Position numbers and translations under genes: made by a program | The notes under the pieces: model-generated | What the model was told of the DNA's origin: nothing | Database searches by the model: none | Seen by the model: only the letters and a program-made list of their open reading frames with translations | Assembly: GCA_023846275.1 (NCBI GenBank) | Contig: CM043870.1 | Location: forward strand, 13,587,527-13,651,526 | DNA from: Vanilla planifolia | Lineage: Eukaryota; Streptophyta; Magnoliopsida; Asparagales; Orchidaceae | DNA: 64,000 bases | Reading direction: 5' to 3' | In this document: piece by piece, positions 1 through 14,944 of the stretch | Numbering within the stretch: the stretch's first letter is position 1 | Layout of the letters: each line of letters starts with the position of its first letter

Positions 1-3000
1 CCTCATTTGGAATTACTACAAAAAACTTAAGTAAAGAAGCATAATTAGTAATAAATTATGATTTAAATATTAACTAAATCTATTTTGAAGGGAAAATGAG
101 TTAAACAGATGCAACATAAAACAACTAAATGAAAGCAATGTAAAGTTCACAAAGAACGAATTTTGAGTTATATAGAAAAATAAGAAAATAAAAGAAAAAA
201 TTAGAAGAAATGAGACAAATTATGTGCATAACATGTACTTTAAGATACTAAGAAGATTGAGTATAATGTCATTGTTTTACAAATTAAGTATGAAACAAAA
301 CAAAACTCATTAACCATTTTAAGACCCTAAAAAATTAAATTTTGACAACCATAGAAATGAATATTTAATTTGATAGGAATTATCAAGATAACTTCAATGA
401 CTTTTGTTTTGTACCAAATGACCCCATTTGAAATTGCAATGTATTACCAAATAAAATATGTACAAAAGACAATGTATTATTATTTTAATGTTATGTAAAT
501 ATATGTTAAATCCAAAATTTTATAAATTTCGGCAATATAACATAACCAAATCAATGTGTTGTAAATTAAACACTATAGATGATTTACATAGTAACAAAAC
601 AAAATCAAAGCAAAAATTTAAGGAAATGAGATAATATAAATGGAAAAATTGCATTCAAAGGTACTAGTGTGTCAAAATATAACATTCTCAATCATTAAAT
701 TAGGTATGAAGAGATATCTCTCATAAAACATTTAAGACAATAGAAAAGAGATATTTATAAATAATTAATTTATTATTTAATTTGATAAAGCTTATTGATA
801 AGAGTTCAATGACATTTGTTTTCTTGACGTGATCTTGTTTAAAATTATAATATCTTTCTAGAGTAAATAAAAAAATAATAATAAATTACATTTATTGTTA
901 AGTAAATATATATTATATCAAAAATAAGACTAATTGAAGCAATACAAAATAAAAAAATAAAAAATTTATGGAGGTCACACATCAAAAGGTATATAGTTAG
1001 TAATATATCCAAATCAAAACAAAACATTTAAAGGACTGAGATAAATTGCATAAGAAAGTTGCATTCTAATATACTAAAGAGATAGTGTGTAAAATCATCC
1101 ATCATCAAATCTTGTTTGCATCAAAAGTTCTTTTAATGCCTACAAAAGGACATAGAAAAGAATATTTAAAAACATGAAGTGAATATTTAAATTAATGTGG
1201 CTCATTAAAAGGAGTCCTAAGTAGACATGTTTGATATCCATCGTACAACATTTGGAGTTTAAAGATTTTAACATAGTATATATGCACAAATAATATTTAA
1301 AAGTATTTAAGTATTAATTAAATCTAAGTAATGTAATGTATCTAATTCAAATAAATCTACATATCATAAGAGAGGAGATTGGGAGTTACAAACTAATATA
1401 ACCATATCATAGCAATAAATAAGAAAAAAGGAAATAAATTATTAGGGAAACTTGTTTTGAAAGATATTAACAAGATTGAATGTAACAACATTGATTGTGA
1501 AATTAGACACAAATAAAAAAAATATCGTTTAACATAATAAAATTTTAGAAAATAAAATATCTAAAATAATAAAGCATAATATTCAATAAGATAGAGCTAG
1601 TGATGATGATTTTAAGGATATTTGTTTTATCTTGATCATTCCTCATTTGGAATTACTGCCATTACAAAAGTAAACAAGCATAAATAATAAAAAAATATTT
1701 TGAAGTAAGGATGAAATGAAATAAATTAATGTAATATAATATAAACAATTCAATGTGATGCAATGATGACATGAGTAAAGATTTAGAGTTACATAAGAAT
1801 ATAAAGAAATCGAAGAAATACTTTTTAAGAAATAACAAAAATTATAAGTGAAATTTTAATTCTGAGACACTAACATGACTAATGCAATTTCCTTAAATGA
1901 CAAATCAAGTATAAATCAAAATCACTTCTACATTATGTCAACTTTTTTGAAAATTAAATATTTCAAATTTTAGACATGGATGTTTCGTTTGATAAAGCTC
2001 ATCTTAATGAACCACGTTTGAAATTACTACAAATTGCAAAAGTAAATAAGTATAAACAATAATTAAATATTATTTTAATAACATCGAAATATCAATTAAA
2101 TATAAACTTATATAAATTGAATAATTTTATATAATCAAAAAACATTGCGATATAAGTGTCCTAAGAAAATAAAATTTTGAATTATTTTGTCATATACCCA
2201 ATACAAGGTAAAACTTTTAAAGAATGAGGTAAATTGTGTGAGTGGTTACATTCAATGAAACTATGTTGATTAAGTGTAACTTCGTCTATCATAAAATTAG
2301 ACAAGAATGTAATTATCTTGAAATCATGCAAAAACTAATAAAAATAAAATATTTAAAAAATTAAGTGAATATTTCATTAGTTAGGGCTTAGGATTCGAGT
2401 CCAACGACATTTTTTCGTTTCCATAGATCATCATTTGAAATTACAACAAATTACTGAATTAAATTAGAATAATTAATAATAAAATCATATTTTTAATATT
2501 AACCATATATATATATATATATGAATGTTTTAATGGCTTGAAATGTATTTTTCTAATACAACTGAATAAAAATGATGTAAAGGTAACACATGCTAAGATT
2601 TAAAATTAATAGTAAAACAACCAAATAAAACAAAACATTTAGAGAAAATTAGATAAATTTTATAGCAAAGTTGCATTCTAAGATACTTAAGAGATTGAGT
2701 GTAAAATTAACATTAATCAATTTTGGTATAAATCAAAATTACATGAATAAAATGTCAAGCCTTAGGAAAAAATTGACTACTATCGAAATAAATTTTTAAT
2801 TTGATATTTGTCATTAACATGGGTCAAACATGATTTGCTTCATCTCAATGTTGTAACATTTGTAATTGCTACTAACTAAAAAGTCAAATAAGAAAAATAT
2901 TAATATATTATAATTTTAATATTAAGCACATACACATTAAATTTCAAATGTTATAAATTCAAGTAATGTAATATGACGAAATCAAAGCGATGCAATGATG

Positions 3001-6000
3001 ACATTGTTTTGACTAACATTATAAAAAAAACAAAATAAAAGCTAAAAAGTAGAATACATGATGTAATATATGCAAAAAGTTTCATTCCAAGATAATAAGC
3101 AGTCAAAATGTAAGATCCTTAATCAACAAATCAGGTACGTTTAAAAATTTTTCATTAAGAATGCAAAGTAATAAAAAAAATATTTCAAGAAAATTAATTT
3201 TAATATAAAAAATATTTAATTGGATAGAGCTAATTGAGATATGTCAAACATTATTAGTTATATCTTGATCATACCAAGTTTACAACCATTCAGCTAAAGT
3301 AAATACACATAAATAATAGTGAATTATTTTTATTATTAAGTTAACATATACTAAAAAAAAATAAGTTTAACTGAAGCAACATAATATAATTACATATGGT
3401 GATGTAAAGTTCACAAAAGAAGATATTTAGAGTATCATAGTAATATAACTAAATCAAAACAAAACCTTTTATGACTGAGATAAATTTAAAGTAAAGTTGC
3501 ATTTTGAGATGCTAATAGGATGTCATGCAATATCCTTGCCCATCAAATTTTTTGTTAATTAAAATTTCTCATACAATGTGCCAAAACCATTGAAACAAAG
3601 GATTTTAAAAAATAAAATATTTAATTTGTTGGACTTTATTAAGAAGAGTCTAATGAAGTTTTTTTGCAATAATTGGACCCCATTTCGATTACTAAAAATT
3701 AGCAAAAAAATATAAATAACCATAAAAGTAAAATATGTCAAAGTTAAAATGACATAAATTAAATCATTATAGAATAACTAATTCAAAGTATTGTAGTGGT
3801 CACATAGGAGGGGATTTAGAATTACAACATATTATAACCAAATCAATGCAAAAAGAATTAAAGTAAAATAAATTGTAATGGAAAGTTCTATTCCTAGATC
3901 TAAGGAGATCATGTTTAATATCCTCAATCACGAAATTAAGTATGACTTAAGAAGTCATGCAAAGCATTGACTAACATTAAAAAATTAAAAAATTAAAAAT
4001 TTATAACTGAATATTTAATTAGATACAGCTCATCCAATTGAATCATATACTGTTTGCTTTGTCTCGATCAAACAGCATTTGTGTTTATTGTAAATTGAAA
4101 AATTAAATAAGCTTAAATAATAATAAATTATTATTTTTACAATATGTAAAATTATATTAATGCACAAATAAAATTCATAAAGGTAATGAAATATAATCTA
4201 ATCAAGGAGATGTAAATGTAACATAAGTTCAAAAATTATAATTTATAGCAATATTTCCATATCAAACAAAACATTTAAAGAAACAAGATAAGTTGTGCTT
4301 GAAACTTGCATTTTGACATAATAAGATTGAGTGTAACCTCCATAATTTTAATATTATTGAACAATTAAAATATCTAGTAAAATTAGTACAAATCCATAAA
4401 AGTAAAAAATTGAAGAAAATATGGCAATGAAAATTTTATTTCATAGTTATATGATAAAATAAAATCTAAAAATTAGAATAATTGAGATAAATGTTGTGAG
4501 AAATAAGATAAATATCACATAAGAGGGGATTTATGGTTACATAGTAATATCTCTATTTTAAAATAAAAAAATTGAAGAAAAGAGATTAATTGTACTAGAA
4601 TATTGCATTCTGAGATGTTAAGAAAATAGTGTAACATCATCTATCGTCAAATTAGTTATCAAATGAAATGTGTTGTAATGCATTCAAAAGACATGCAAAA
4701 GAAGATATTTAAAATATTGCAATTAATCTTTAATTGAATAAAGCTCATCAAGATAAGTCAAATGATGTTTTTTTTAGATTGTATATCATTTCAAATGATT
4801 ATGAATTAACAACATTAATAAGATAAATAAAAATAAATAAATTTTTAATATTATGTAAGTATATAATAAAGCTGAAGTGAGATAAATTTAAGCAAAGTAA
4901 TTTGACGAAGTGAAATGATGAAAGTTACAAAAGAAGAGAATTAGATCTTCATAATAATATAGACAAATTAAAGTGAACGAGACAAAACAAATTAGATATA
5001 TTATATAAGAAAATTGCATACCAATATTTTAAAGAGATTAAGTGTAACATCCACACAAATTAGTTGCTGTTTCACATTTCTTATTATGAATGCCATAGCT
5101 ATTAAATATAAAATATAAACAAAATTTAAAAATCAATATTAAATTTTATATAACTCATTTAGACATCCCATTAACATTTAATTTATCTCAATCAAATATA
5201 ATTTTAAATAATTATGAATTTTGAAAAATAAAAAGATATAAATATCAAAAAATTATTATTATAATATTAAGTATTAATTATTAAAATAAAATGTGATTAA
5301 TTGAACTGATATAATCTAACAAAAGTAAAGGGACGTAAAGGTCACAGATTAGGAAAATTAGGGTTTCATGCTAATATGAGCCAATATAGGAAAACAATTT
5401 TAAGAAATGAGATAAATTCTATGTGAACAATGTATTTTTAGGATACTAAGGACACATAGTATAACATCTTTAATTGTTAAAATATAAAAGAATCAAAATA
5501 TGTTATAAAAAGCGAAAAAATCTCAAAAAAATAGAATATTTTAAAAAATACAAAATTGGATATTTAATTTGATCGAGCAACTCAAGAAGATTTAAAGAAC
5601 ATTTACTTTTTCTCAATCAAAGCTCATTTAAAATAGCAATGAATTTTTAAATAAAAGAAACAAAAAAAATATTAAATTATTATTTTATTTCGAACAAAAT
5701 ATATAAAGATGAAATAAGATGAATTTAGGTAATATGATATAACCAAAAAAAAATAATGTGAAGATCATACTATAATAGAATTAGAGTTTCATATTAAAAT
5801 AACCAACCAAAAGTAAAAAAAATTATAGAAAGTATATAAATTGCATAGGAAAGTTGTAGTCAAGATACAAAGGATATTTTTTATAGCATGATGATGGTCA
5901 AACAAAGTGCAAAAAATGTCTCATAAAGCATGGTAAAATAATGAAAAATATATTGTTTTAAAAAAACTTAAAACAATTAATAACTAATTAGATAGCGTTA

Positions 6001-9000
6001 GTTAAGACGTGGTAAAAAGGTATAAACAATAAAAAATTAAATCAAATTATTGTAAAAAATTAAAGAGATTTAAATCTTATATGAGATGACAAATGAGAGT
6101 TAGTAAAATAAGCAAATCAACATGAAACCTTGGTAAAACAAGATAAAGTTTAAAACAAAGTTAAATTCAAAGATACTAGGAGACTAAGTGTAACGTTATC
6201 ACTATGAAATTCTATTTGTATCAAAATATCTGATAAAGTGCAACAAAAAATTAGTTTTTTTTAAATATAGAAATGAATAGTTAAGTTGATTAAGTTTGTC
6301 GAGATGAGTCCAATGATATTTGTTACCACACAATAGGATCTCATTTGGAATTTCCAAAGTGTTATCAAATGAAATAAGCATTATTGATAATAAATTACTA
6401 TTTTTATAGCAATTAATAATATTTAATGTTGATGTGAGGCAAATTGAATCAATGTTGTTTCAAAAAATCAAACCAATGTCAAGGTCACTTGAAAAGATTT
6501 ACAATTTTATAGTAATCTTACCTAATTCAAGCAAAATATTTTAATAAATCAGAAACAAAATACAAGAAACTTGCATTCAAAGACACTAAAGAGTTTAAGA
6601 TCATATCATCAAATGTCAAATCTTGTATGAATTAGAACTTCTCATAAAACTTGCAGAAGTAAAAGAGAGCAAACTATTTCAAAATAGTAAAATAAATATT
6701 TTTTGGATGGAACTCATCGAGATCACTCTAGCGGCATTTATTTTATCTTGATTAAACCTTATTTGGAATTACTAAAATTACCAAAGTAAATAAGTATAAA
6801 TAATAACAAATTATTTTTTAATAATAAGAAAGTACATAACAAAGTTGAAAGAAGATAAACTATACCAATGTAATTTAACCAATTAAAAGCAATGTAAATG
6901 TCACACAAGAAGATACTTCATTTTGCATAAAAATATGTTCAAATAAAAAAGACAAATTGATAGAAATGAGAGAAGTTATACAAGAAAGTTGTCCAAGAGA
7001 CTAAGGAGATCAAATTAGGTACTATGATTCTTAAATTTGTACGAATAAAAATATCTTATAAAGTGTTTCAAAATCATAATAAAATCTTAATGAACATAGA
7101 AACAAATAAATAATTATATATAACTCATTAGGATGAGTCCACTGATATTTGTTTAATTTCGTTCATACTAAGTTAGGACTTTTGTGAATTATCTAGTCAA
7201 AACGATGTAAAGGTAAAACAAGAGTAAAATTAGAGCTTTATAGTAATAAAACAAAAACCAAGTGAAACTTTTGTTGAAGTGAGATAACTTATATAACAAA
7301 ATTGCTTTCCAATAAAATATGAATATCAATTGTGATATTGTGGATCATCACATCAAGAATGCACCAAAATGTATTATATTACATGTAAAAACTCTATTTA
7401 AAATTACAAAGAAAAATATAAAAAAAAAATTAGTTTGAAAACTCTAATCAAGATTAGTCCAATTAAGTTTGTTTTATCTAGATTTTAGCTTCTTTTTAAT
7501 TATTTCGAATAACAAAATGAAATAAGAAAAATACCAGAGAAGCATTATTTCAATGTAAATTAGACATATATTAAAGATAATGTGATATAAATTAAAGCAC
7601 TATAATATTACTAAACAAATACAATGTAAACATCACAAGAGTAGAGATTTAAAGTTGGTAAAATATCCAAATCAAAGACATATATTCGAAAAAATAATAT
7701 TAATTGTAAAGAAAGTTATATTCCATGGTATTTTGGAGATTCAGTATAGTGTCCTTGATAGTCATGAACATTATAAACTCAAAATTTCTCATAAAACATT
7801 TCAATATTCTAAAATGTAAGTTATTTTAATACATATGTATTTATATATATTATTTGATAGAACTCGTTCTGTCAACTTAGACTATGTTTCTCTAAACTTG
7901 GACATTCATAGGTTTGCATTACTACAAAATACTAAAGCAAATAAGCATAAAAATAAATAAAAGGTTATTTTAATATAAAGCAATAGAAAACAAAATTTAT
8001 AAAAATATAGATGTGAAAGTTTAAATGGATTTTTGTCATGGAGACAAGCTAAATGACTTTTGTTTTTTTATTACACTTTTTTGAGAATTCCTAAAAATCA
8101 TCGAAGTAAACAAGCATAAATAATAATAAATTACTCTTTAAATACTAAAAAATATATATTATAGTTGATATGATAAAAATGTAATGAATAAAAAATAATC
8201 AAACTAAATTCATGTAAAATATCACATAAGATGTTATTTATAGTGACATAATAATATAACAAATTTAAAGTAAAAATTTGAAGAAATTAGCAAAATTGTA
8301 TAAGGAATTGAGATAAAAATAATTATAGAGAACATGTGTAATGTTCTTAATCAACAAATATGTTGAAAATTAAAAATGTCTAGTAAAATGTGTGAAAACA
8401 TAGAAAATAAAAATTTTAAAATATAAAAATAGATATTTAGATTGATAAAGCAAAAAGAACAAAGCCTAATGATCTTTTTTCATCTTGATAAGACCTCATT
8501 TTGAATTACAACAAATTACTTAAATAAAATGCACAAACAATGATAAATTATTATTTTAATATTGAGTTAATATATATTAAGGCACGGCATTAGTTAAGTA
8601 AATGTACTATAAAATGTCTTAGTGATGTAATAGTCACATAAGATGACATTAAGAGTTGCACAATAATAGATCTAAATCAAATTGAAAACCTTTAATAAAT
8701 GAGATAAATTTTACAAGAAGTTTTCATTCTGTGATAATAAGTAGATTGCTTGTAATGTCATTTGCCATAAAATTAGGGGGAAAACAAAACATCTCACTAA
8801 GCATGCCAAAACTTTTGATAATTCAATGTTTAAAATTAAAGAAAACTATATTTTATTTGATAATTCTCATTGAGATGATTCCGATAATTTTTCTTTTGTC
8901 ATAGTTAAATATCATTTGTAATTACTTCATAGTACCATAGAAAGTAAGTAGGAAAATAATATTCTATTAATTTAATAATTGGTAAATATGCACTAAATTA

Positions 9001-9060
9001 GAAATGAGAAAAATTACAACAACATAATATTTATTATTTATATTAATTTAAAGAAAACTC
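1..9060 (+). repeat. Block A of the degenerate ~415-bp tandem array
   Basis: This stretch is built of about 22 diverged head-to-tail units. The landmark resembling CCTCATTTGGAATTACT appears near 3, 425, 835, 1248, 1644, 2014, 2431, 2851, 3273, 3681, 4076, 4787, 5203, 5625, 6342, 6759, 7169, 7491, 7908, 8075, 8496 and 8912, so most spacings are 395-423 bp. A few units are shortened, for example near 4.4, 6.0 and 8.0 kb. Other recurring words in fixed order are GATAAATTGAAGCAATGTAA, forms of TAATATAACCAAATCAAAG, AGAGGAGATTTAGAGTTAC, GTTGCATTCCAAGATACTAA and AAATGAATATTTAATTTGAT. Units differ by many substitutions and small indels, which points to great age. No reading frame is shared between units, so I treat the block as non-coding satellite-like DNA. 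The short open frames inside it are expected by chance. The window's left edge cuts the first unit. Confidence 0.9.
2504..2522. repeat. Short AT microsatellite inside block A
   Basis: A short run of alternating A and T lies where array units normally carry the AT-rich words resembling TTAAGTAAATATATATTAAA. It is probably a local expansion of that part of the unit. Similar small runs occur near 11,764-11,778 and 35,889-35,906. Confidence 0.7.
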
Positions 9061-9074
9061 TAATAAAGAATAAA

Positions 9075-12000
9075 CAAATGCTTTTGACTATTTTCAGTGA
9101 GCCCTATCAAACAAAATATTTATTTTTATATTGTAAAATATATGTTTTTAATATTTTTGCGTTATTTATTAGACATTTTGTTTTTTATAAGATTTGAATA
9201 TCAAGAAAGTTATACTTTATCTTTTTATATTTTTGAATGTAACTTTCTTATAAAATTTATCATATTTTTTCAAATATTTAACTTTTATTTAGTTATAGTA
9301 CTTTTAAACAAAAATTTTTCTCTCATCTTACAGTAATATCACTTTGATGTGCTCATATTACAATTTTTTAGTTTATCTTATTTTAGCCATATTCAAATAG
9401 ATGTTCATTAAAATATTTTTAAGAGTTTAATTTTCAAAAACTTTGGCATGCTTGATAAGAAATGTTGATTTATATCCTATTTTTCCTGTCAAAGATCTTA
9501 TATTTGATCTCGATAGTATCTTGAATATAAGTTTACCCATCAATCTATCATATTTCTTTAAATTTTTGCTTTGAAGTGGTTATATTTCTTTAGAATTTTA
9601 AATCTTCTTTCATGTCATCAGTATATGTCATTAATTTTGATATATTACAGTACTTCAACTTATCACATTTCAACTATAATATATTTACTAACATTAAAAA
9701 CATAATTCAATATTATTTCTATTTATTTAATTGGATAATTTGGAGTAATTCTAAATGAGGTCTAATCAACACAAAACTAGCATTTTTTTTACTGGTCTCG
9801 ATGAGGTACATCAAAGTTAATATTTACTTTTTTGTATTAAAATATTTACTTTTCTAGCACTTCAAGACATTTTATGAGATAGTTTAATTATAACTAAATT
9901 TGACATTAGAAGATGTTACATCAGGTCCATTATGTATATTAGAACGCAATAGTCCCACATAATTTATCTCATTTTTTAAGATATTTTCTTCGAATTGGAT
10001 AAATTACTTTTAAACTCTCGTTCTCTTCCCATGTAACCTTTACATCATTTTTATATGGATATTTTATTATGTTCAATGCATCTAATTTTTTCATTTAATA
10101 TAAATAATAATTATATTAAAATTTTAATTTTATATTAGTTTTTCTATTTTACTCAATGAGCTAAATCTAATCAAATAATTTTTTATAATCTTAAAAATTT
10201 TATTTTCTAGGATTTTGGCTATCATTATGTGGCATTTGAAATCATACCTGATTTAACAAAAAAGCTTTTCATGCTCAATCTCCTTAGTAACTTCAAGTGC
10301 AACGTTCTCATAAAATCTTTCGTATTTCAACATATTTTACTTCTTTCTTTTGTTATATTACTATGTGACTCTAAATTTTTCTTATGTAGCCAAAACATCA
10401 TTTTGATTTGATTATATTAAATTGCTTCAATTTATTTTATTTTAGCTTTAATATATTTTTTCTTAATATTAAAATAATAGTTTGTTATAGTTTATAATAT
10501 TTTACATTGATAATGCATAGTTACCCAAAGGAAGGTTTGATCAAGGAAACAAAATATTATTGGACTTATCCCAATGGGCTCCAATCAATTAAAAATTCAT
10601 TTTAATAATATTTAAATATTATTTTTCTTGTTTTATACATGCATTATAAGATAATTACATTTATATCTGATATGATGAATGAAGATGTTATATTTGATTT
10701 TCTTAGTATCTTGGCATTAAAATTTCAAAAAATAATTAATCTTATTTCTAAGAATTCTTTGCTTTGATTTTGTTATTTTACTTTGCCCACTAATTCTTCT
10801 AAGAATTCTTCTTTTAATATTTTACATTTAGATTTTTGTGGATTCCTTTTGTTTATATCACTCAAGCTTCATTATATATAAACTTAGAATTTAAATAATA
10901 TTATTTTTTTAATATTTAAGTTTTCTCATTTTACAATTCATAGTAATTTTGAGTGAGGTTTGATCAAAATAATAGTAACATCATTAGACATGCCTTCACA
11001 ACTTCATAAAATGATATTTTTATTTTAATACCTTTAAATATTTTATTTTTTGAGGATTATATATGATATAGAAGTCATTTTGATTTATACTTTATTTGAT
11101 AATCTAGGATATCATGCTCGATCTTCTATACATCTTGCAATTCAACATTGCCATGCAACATTGTCATGCAATGTTTTGATTTTGTCAAATGCTAAGCTTT
11201 ATTATGTCATTTTAGCTTTAATATCAACTTAGATAACATTTAGATAATAATTTTTTTTTTTTACATTAATTTAATTACATAATTCTTAACAAAATAAAAC
11301 AAGATCTAATTGAGGCAAAAGCAACAATAATATACTAATCTTATTGAGAAATATCTAATAAATATTCATTTTTATAATTTTAGTTATTTACTTTTTATAA
11401 TTTTGGAAAATTTTTTGAGGTATTTTTATATGTACATTGACTATATTGCACGTAATGTCCTTGGTATCATGAAATGTATATTTCCCAAACTATTTATCTT
11501 ATTTCTTTAAATATTTCACATTGATCTCCTTCTATTATTAAGAAACTCTAATGCTCCTCTCATATGGTATTTACATTTCTATGATTTAGTTTTATTACAA
11601 TACCTTACTTCATCAATTTTTTGTTTAATAAATATTTATATAACACTAAAAAAATTATTGTTATTTACTCTTATTCATTTTATAATTCATAGTAACTCCA
11701 CATGACATCGAATAAAGATGAAATTGTCATTGTTGCAGTCAACTCGATAAGATCTATCAAATTATATATATATATATTCACCTATTATTAAAATAATAAT
11801 TTTTAATTTTTTAACCTAGTTTTTTATTGTTCCCCAGTAATATAAAATAAGTTTTTATAAAAGTGAAACTAAAATCATTGAACTCATCTTGACAAGATCT
11901 ATCAAATTCAATATTCATCCTTATGCCATAAAATTTTTTATTTTTTAGAGTTTTGGTATGTTTGATGAGATAATTAAATTCATAATAGATTTGACAATTA

Positions 12001-14940
12001 AGACAACTATGCTAGATCTCTATATTATCTTAGAAAGCAACTTTTATGTAAAATTTAACTCAATTCTTAAAATTTACTTCTCTTTACTTTTATTATATTT
12101 CATTGCTTCAATTTATCTTATTTTGAGTTTAATATATATTTACTTGATACTTGTATAGCCCGTTTTATTAGTGTTTGGATCCACTTAGTATCCTAGAATT
12201 CAAATTTCTTATATAACTCATCTCCACTTCTAGAGTTTTTTTATTTTACTTTGTCATATTAGAATGAAACATTAATTCTCCTCTCTTGTGACCATTACAT
12301 TATTTTAAGATGTAAACTTTACATTGATTTAATTCAACAAATTTTAGCTTTAATTTATTTTTTCAAAATGCTAAAATAATAATTTGTTATTACTTATGCT
12401 TATTTACATTGGTATTTAAAAAAATTCTGAAAGAGGTCTTATCATTACAAAAACATTGTTATTGGATTAACATCAATGAGTTCTATATAACAAAACATTC
12501 ATTTTTATAATTTTTAAGTGTTTTATTTTTTAGGTTTTTGACTCACTTTATGAGGCATTTCGATTTCCGCCAAATTTGATTATCAAGGATGTTATGGTTG
12601 ATCTTCTATTTATCAAAGAATGGAACTTTCTCATTCAATATATCTCAATTGTTCAAAATTTCTATTTTTAATAGGTTTTATATCTATGTGGTTCTACATC
12701 TCAACTCTTGTAACTTTTACATTTCCTTGAATTGGCTATATTATATTTCTTCTATTTATATCGTTCCAACTTCAATATATATTTTAATTAATATTAATAA
12801 TAATTCAGTATTTTCTCGAACTATCATATTCATAATTCATGATTATGCAAAATGAGGTCAGATCTTAATGAAACAAATCCTAATGTTGTTGGACACGTCT
12901 CGAAGAGCTTTGTTAAGTCGAATACTCATTTTTATATTTTTAAATATTTTAGTTTCTATGTATTTATCACACTTGATAAGATATTTTTATTTATGTCTTA
13001 TTTTGTTGTCGAAAATGTTACAGTTAATCTCCTTATTATCTTTGAATGCATCTTTCCCAAATAATTTGTCAAAATTTCTCAATTTCTTTTCTATGTTTTA
13101 ATTACGTTATTACATAACATTAAATATTCTCTTATTTGAACCTCACAGACTTTACTTTTCTTTTACTATAATTCTTTAATTTACCTTATCTCTACTTCAA
13201 AACATGTTTATATAATATTAAAATAATATTTTATTACTATTTTTGTCTATTTAATTTTGTAATTCATAGTTAAATCGTATGCAGCTCAATCGAGGTGAAA
13301 AAATTACAATGATCTTGATGAGCTTTATCAAATTAAATATCAATTTTTAAATTAGCATTGATATTTGGTTTTCATATGTTTTTTCAATATGTATGGGACT
13401 AGTCCTGACCATTACAGTAATTTTATTAGGTTTTATTACATAAGACGACTTCAAATATTTTTCATTGATTTGTTAATATTACAATGTATTTCTAAATCTC
13501 TCATTCTAACACCATGACATTAATTACATTATATTATATTACATATCTTTGACTTTTATCATTTACAATTTAATATATATTTTGTTAATTCTAAAATAAT
13601 TATTTTTTATTTATTCTTATTAATGTTTATAATTTATAATAGATTCAATAAGGTTTAATTTGTTAGTGGACTCATATTGATTACCTCAATTAAATAAAAT
13701 TTTCTTTTTTTTAATTTTAAATATTTTATTTTCTTTTTTTTTGGCCATGTTTACAAGATATTTTGAATAATAACTATTTTGATAATCGAGGATGTTACAC
13801 TTGATTTGTTTATTTTCTTGGAATGCAAACTTCCAATAAAATTTATCTTATTTTTTAAGTATTTCCATTTTTGTTTAGTTATATTACCATGTAATTCTGA
13901 GTCTCATTTCGTGTGACATTTGCCCTTTAATTTAGTTATATTATATTACTTTAATTTATCCCTTTTCATCTTTAATGTAAATTTACTAAATATTAAAGTA
14001 ATACTTTATTATTAATTATGATTATTTCAATTTGTAAATCACGTTAATTTTGAATGAGGTATAATCAAGATGAAGAAAATGTCATTGGACTTTTCTAGAC
14101 ATGTTTTATGAAATTTATTGTATATTTCTATTCTTTAAAATGTTTTACTTTCTATGCGTCTTGTACACTTTATAAGTCATTTGAATTTTTACAATGTTTA
14201 ACGACAGAAAAATTTAAAGGCGATCAACATAATATATTTGATTGAAACTCTCCAGCATAATTTATCTTTTTTCTACAAATGTCTTGTTTGATTTGGTTAT
14301 TTTACTTTGTGACTCAAAATCGCCTCTAATGCATCCCTTAAATTGCTCTATCCTGGTTACATTACAATGCTTTAATTTATCAAATTTAATCATTCTTATA
14401 TATTTTTTTATTATTAAAATAAACTTTTACTAACTTTTTGGCAAATTTGCTTTAATAATTTGTAACAACTGAAGTGTGGTCCAATTCAGATAAAACAAAT
14501 TTCATTATGCTGATCATGAGGAGATTCATCAAATTAAAAAGTACTTTTCATAGTTGTAGATATTTTATTTTTTAACATTCTGATATGTTTTATGAGTTCT
14601 TTCAAATTGCATATGGTTTAATGATCATAAGTATTATACTCAATCTCCTCATAAATCATATTTTCTCATACAATATATATCTTTCCTCCAAAGTTTTTGC
14701 TTTTATTTTGAGATATTACTCTCAAACTATAAATCTTCTACCCTACAATTGATACATCACTTTTGTTTTTTTTCCATTGTATTGCTTCAATTTACCTTAA
14801 ATAAACTTTAATAATATCATTTTAATATTAAAATAATAATTTAATTTAATTTATGTAAAATAAACTTTATATTATTTTTCTTAATATTAAAATAATAATT
14901 TATTTATATTTATGCATATCTACTTTGGTAGTTTAGAGTA
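9075..14940 (-). repeat. Block B of the ~415-bp array, inverted orientation
   Basis: The same repeat family continues here as its reverse complement, about 14 units. The first recognisable inverted word is the reverse complement of the unit's GAGCTCAT...ATTAAATATT segment at about 9,091. The reverse-complement landmark resembling AAATGAGGTCTGATCAAGA recurs near 9,750, 10,540, 10,950, 11,300, 11,710, 12,430, 12,850, 13,275, 13,650, 14,055 and 14,475, so spacings are near 410 bp or multiples of it. Divergence between units looks similar to block A. The reverse strand of an AT-rich repeat gives several short hydrophobic open frames (for example 9,097-9,336 and 12,589-12,855). They are not conserved from unit to unit and I do not call them genes. 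Confidence 0.88.
14801..14925. repeat. Local ~59-bp tandem duplication next to an orientation switch
   Basis: Two neighbouring segments, starting near 14,801 and 14,860, share ATAAACTTTA followed by AATATTAAAATAATAATTTA-like sequence at an offset of about 59 bp. This lies inside the last inverted unit, directly before the array flips back to plus orientation at about 14,945. The duplication is small and imperfect. Confidence 0.55.
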
Positions 14941-14944
14941 TTTC

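Noticed and set aside
1-9060. CRISPR-like or telomere-like reading of the periodic repeats
   Set aside because: The period is about 415 bp with diverged units, and there are no short identical repeats with unique spacers and no telomeric heptamers. The setting is plant nuclear DNA.
9097-9336. 79-residue hydrophobic open frame on the plus strand, looking like a membrane protein
   Set aside because: It lies in the inverted ~415-bp array. The Phe/Ile/Leu/Tyr bias is what AT-rich DNA produces by chance, and neighbouring units do not conserve the frame. The same applies to 845-1,027, 12,589-12,855, 36,362-36,610, 42,199-42,492 and similar frames.
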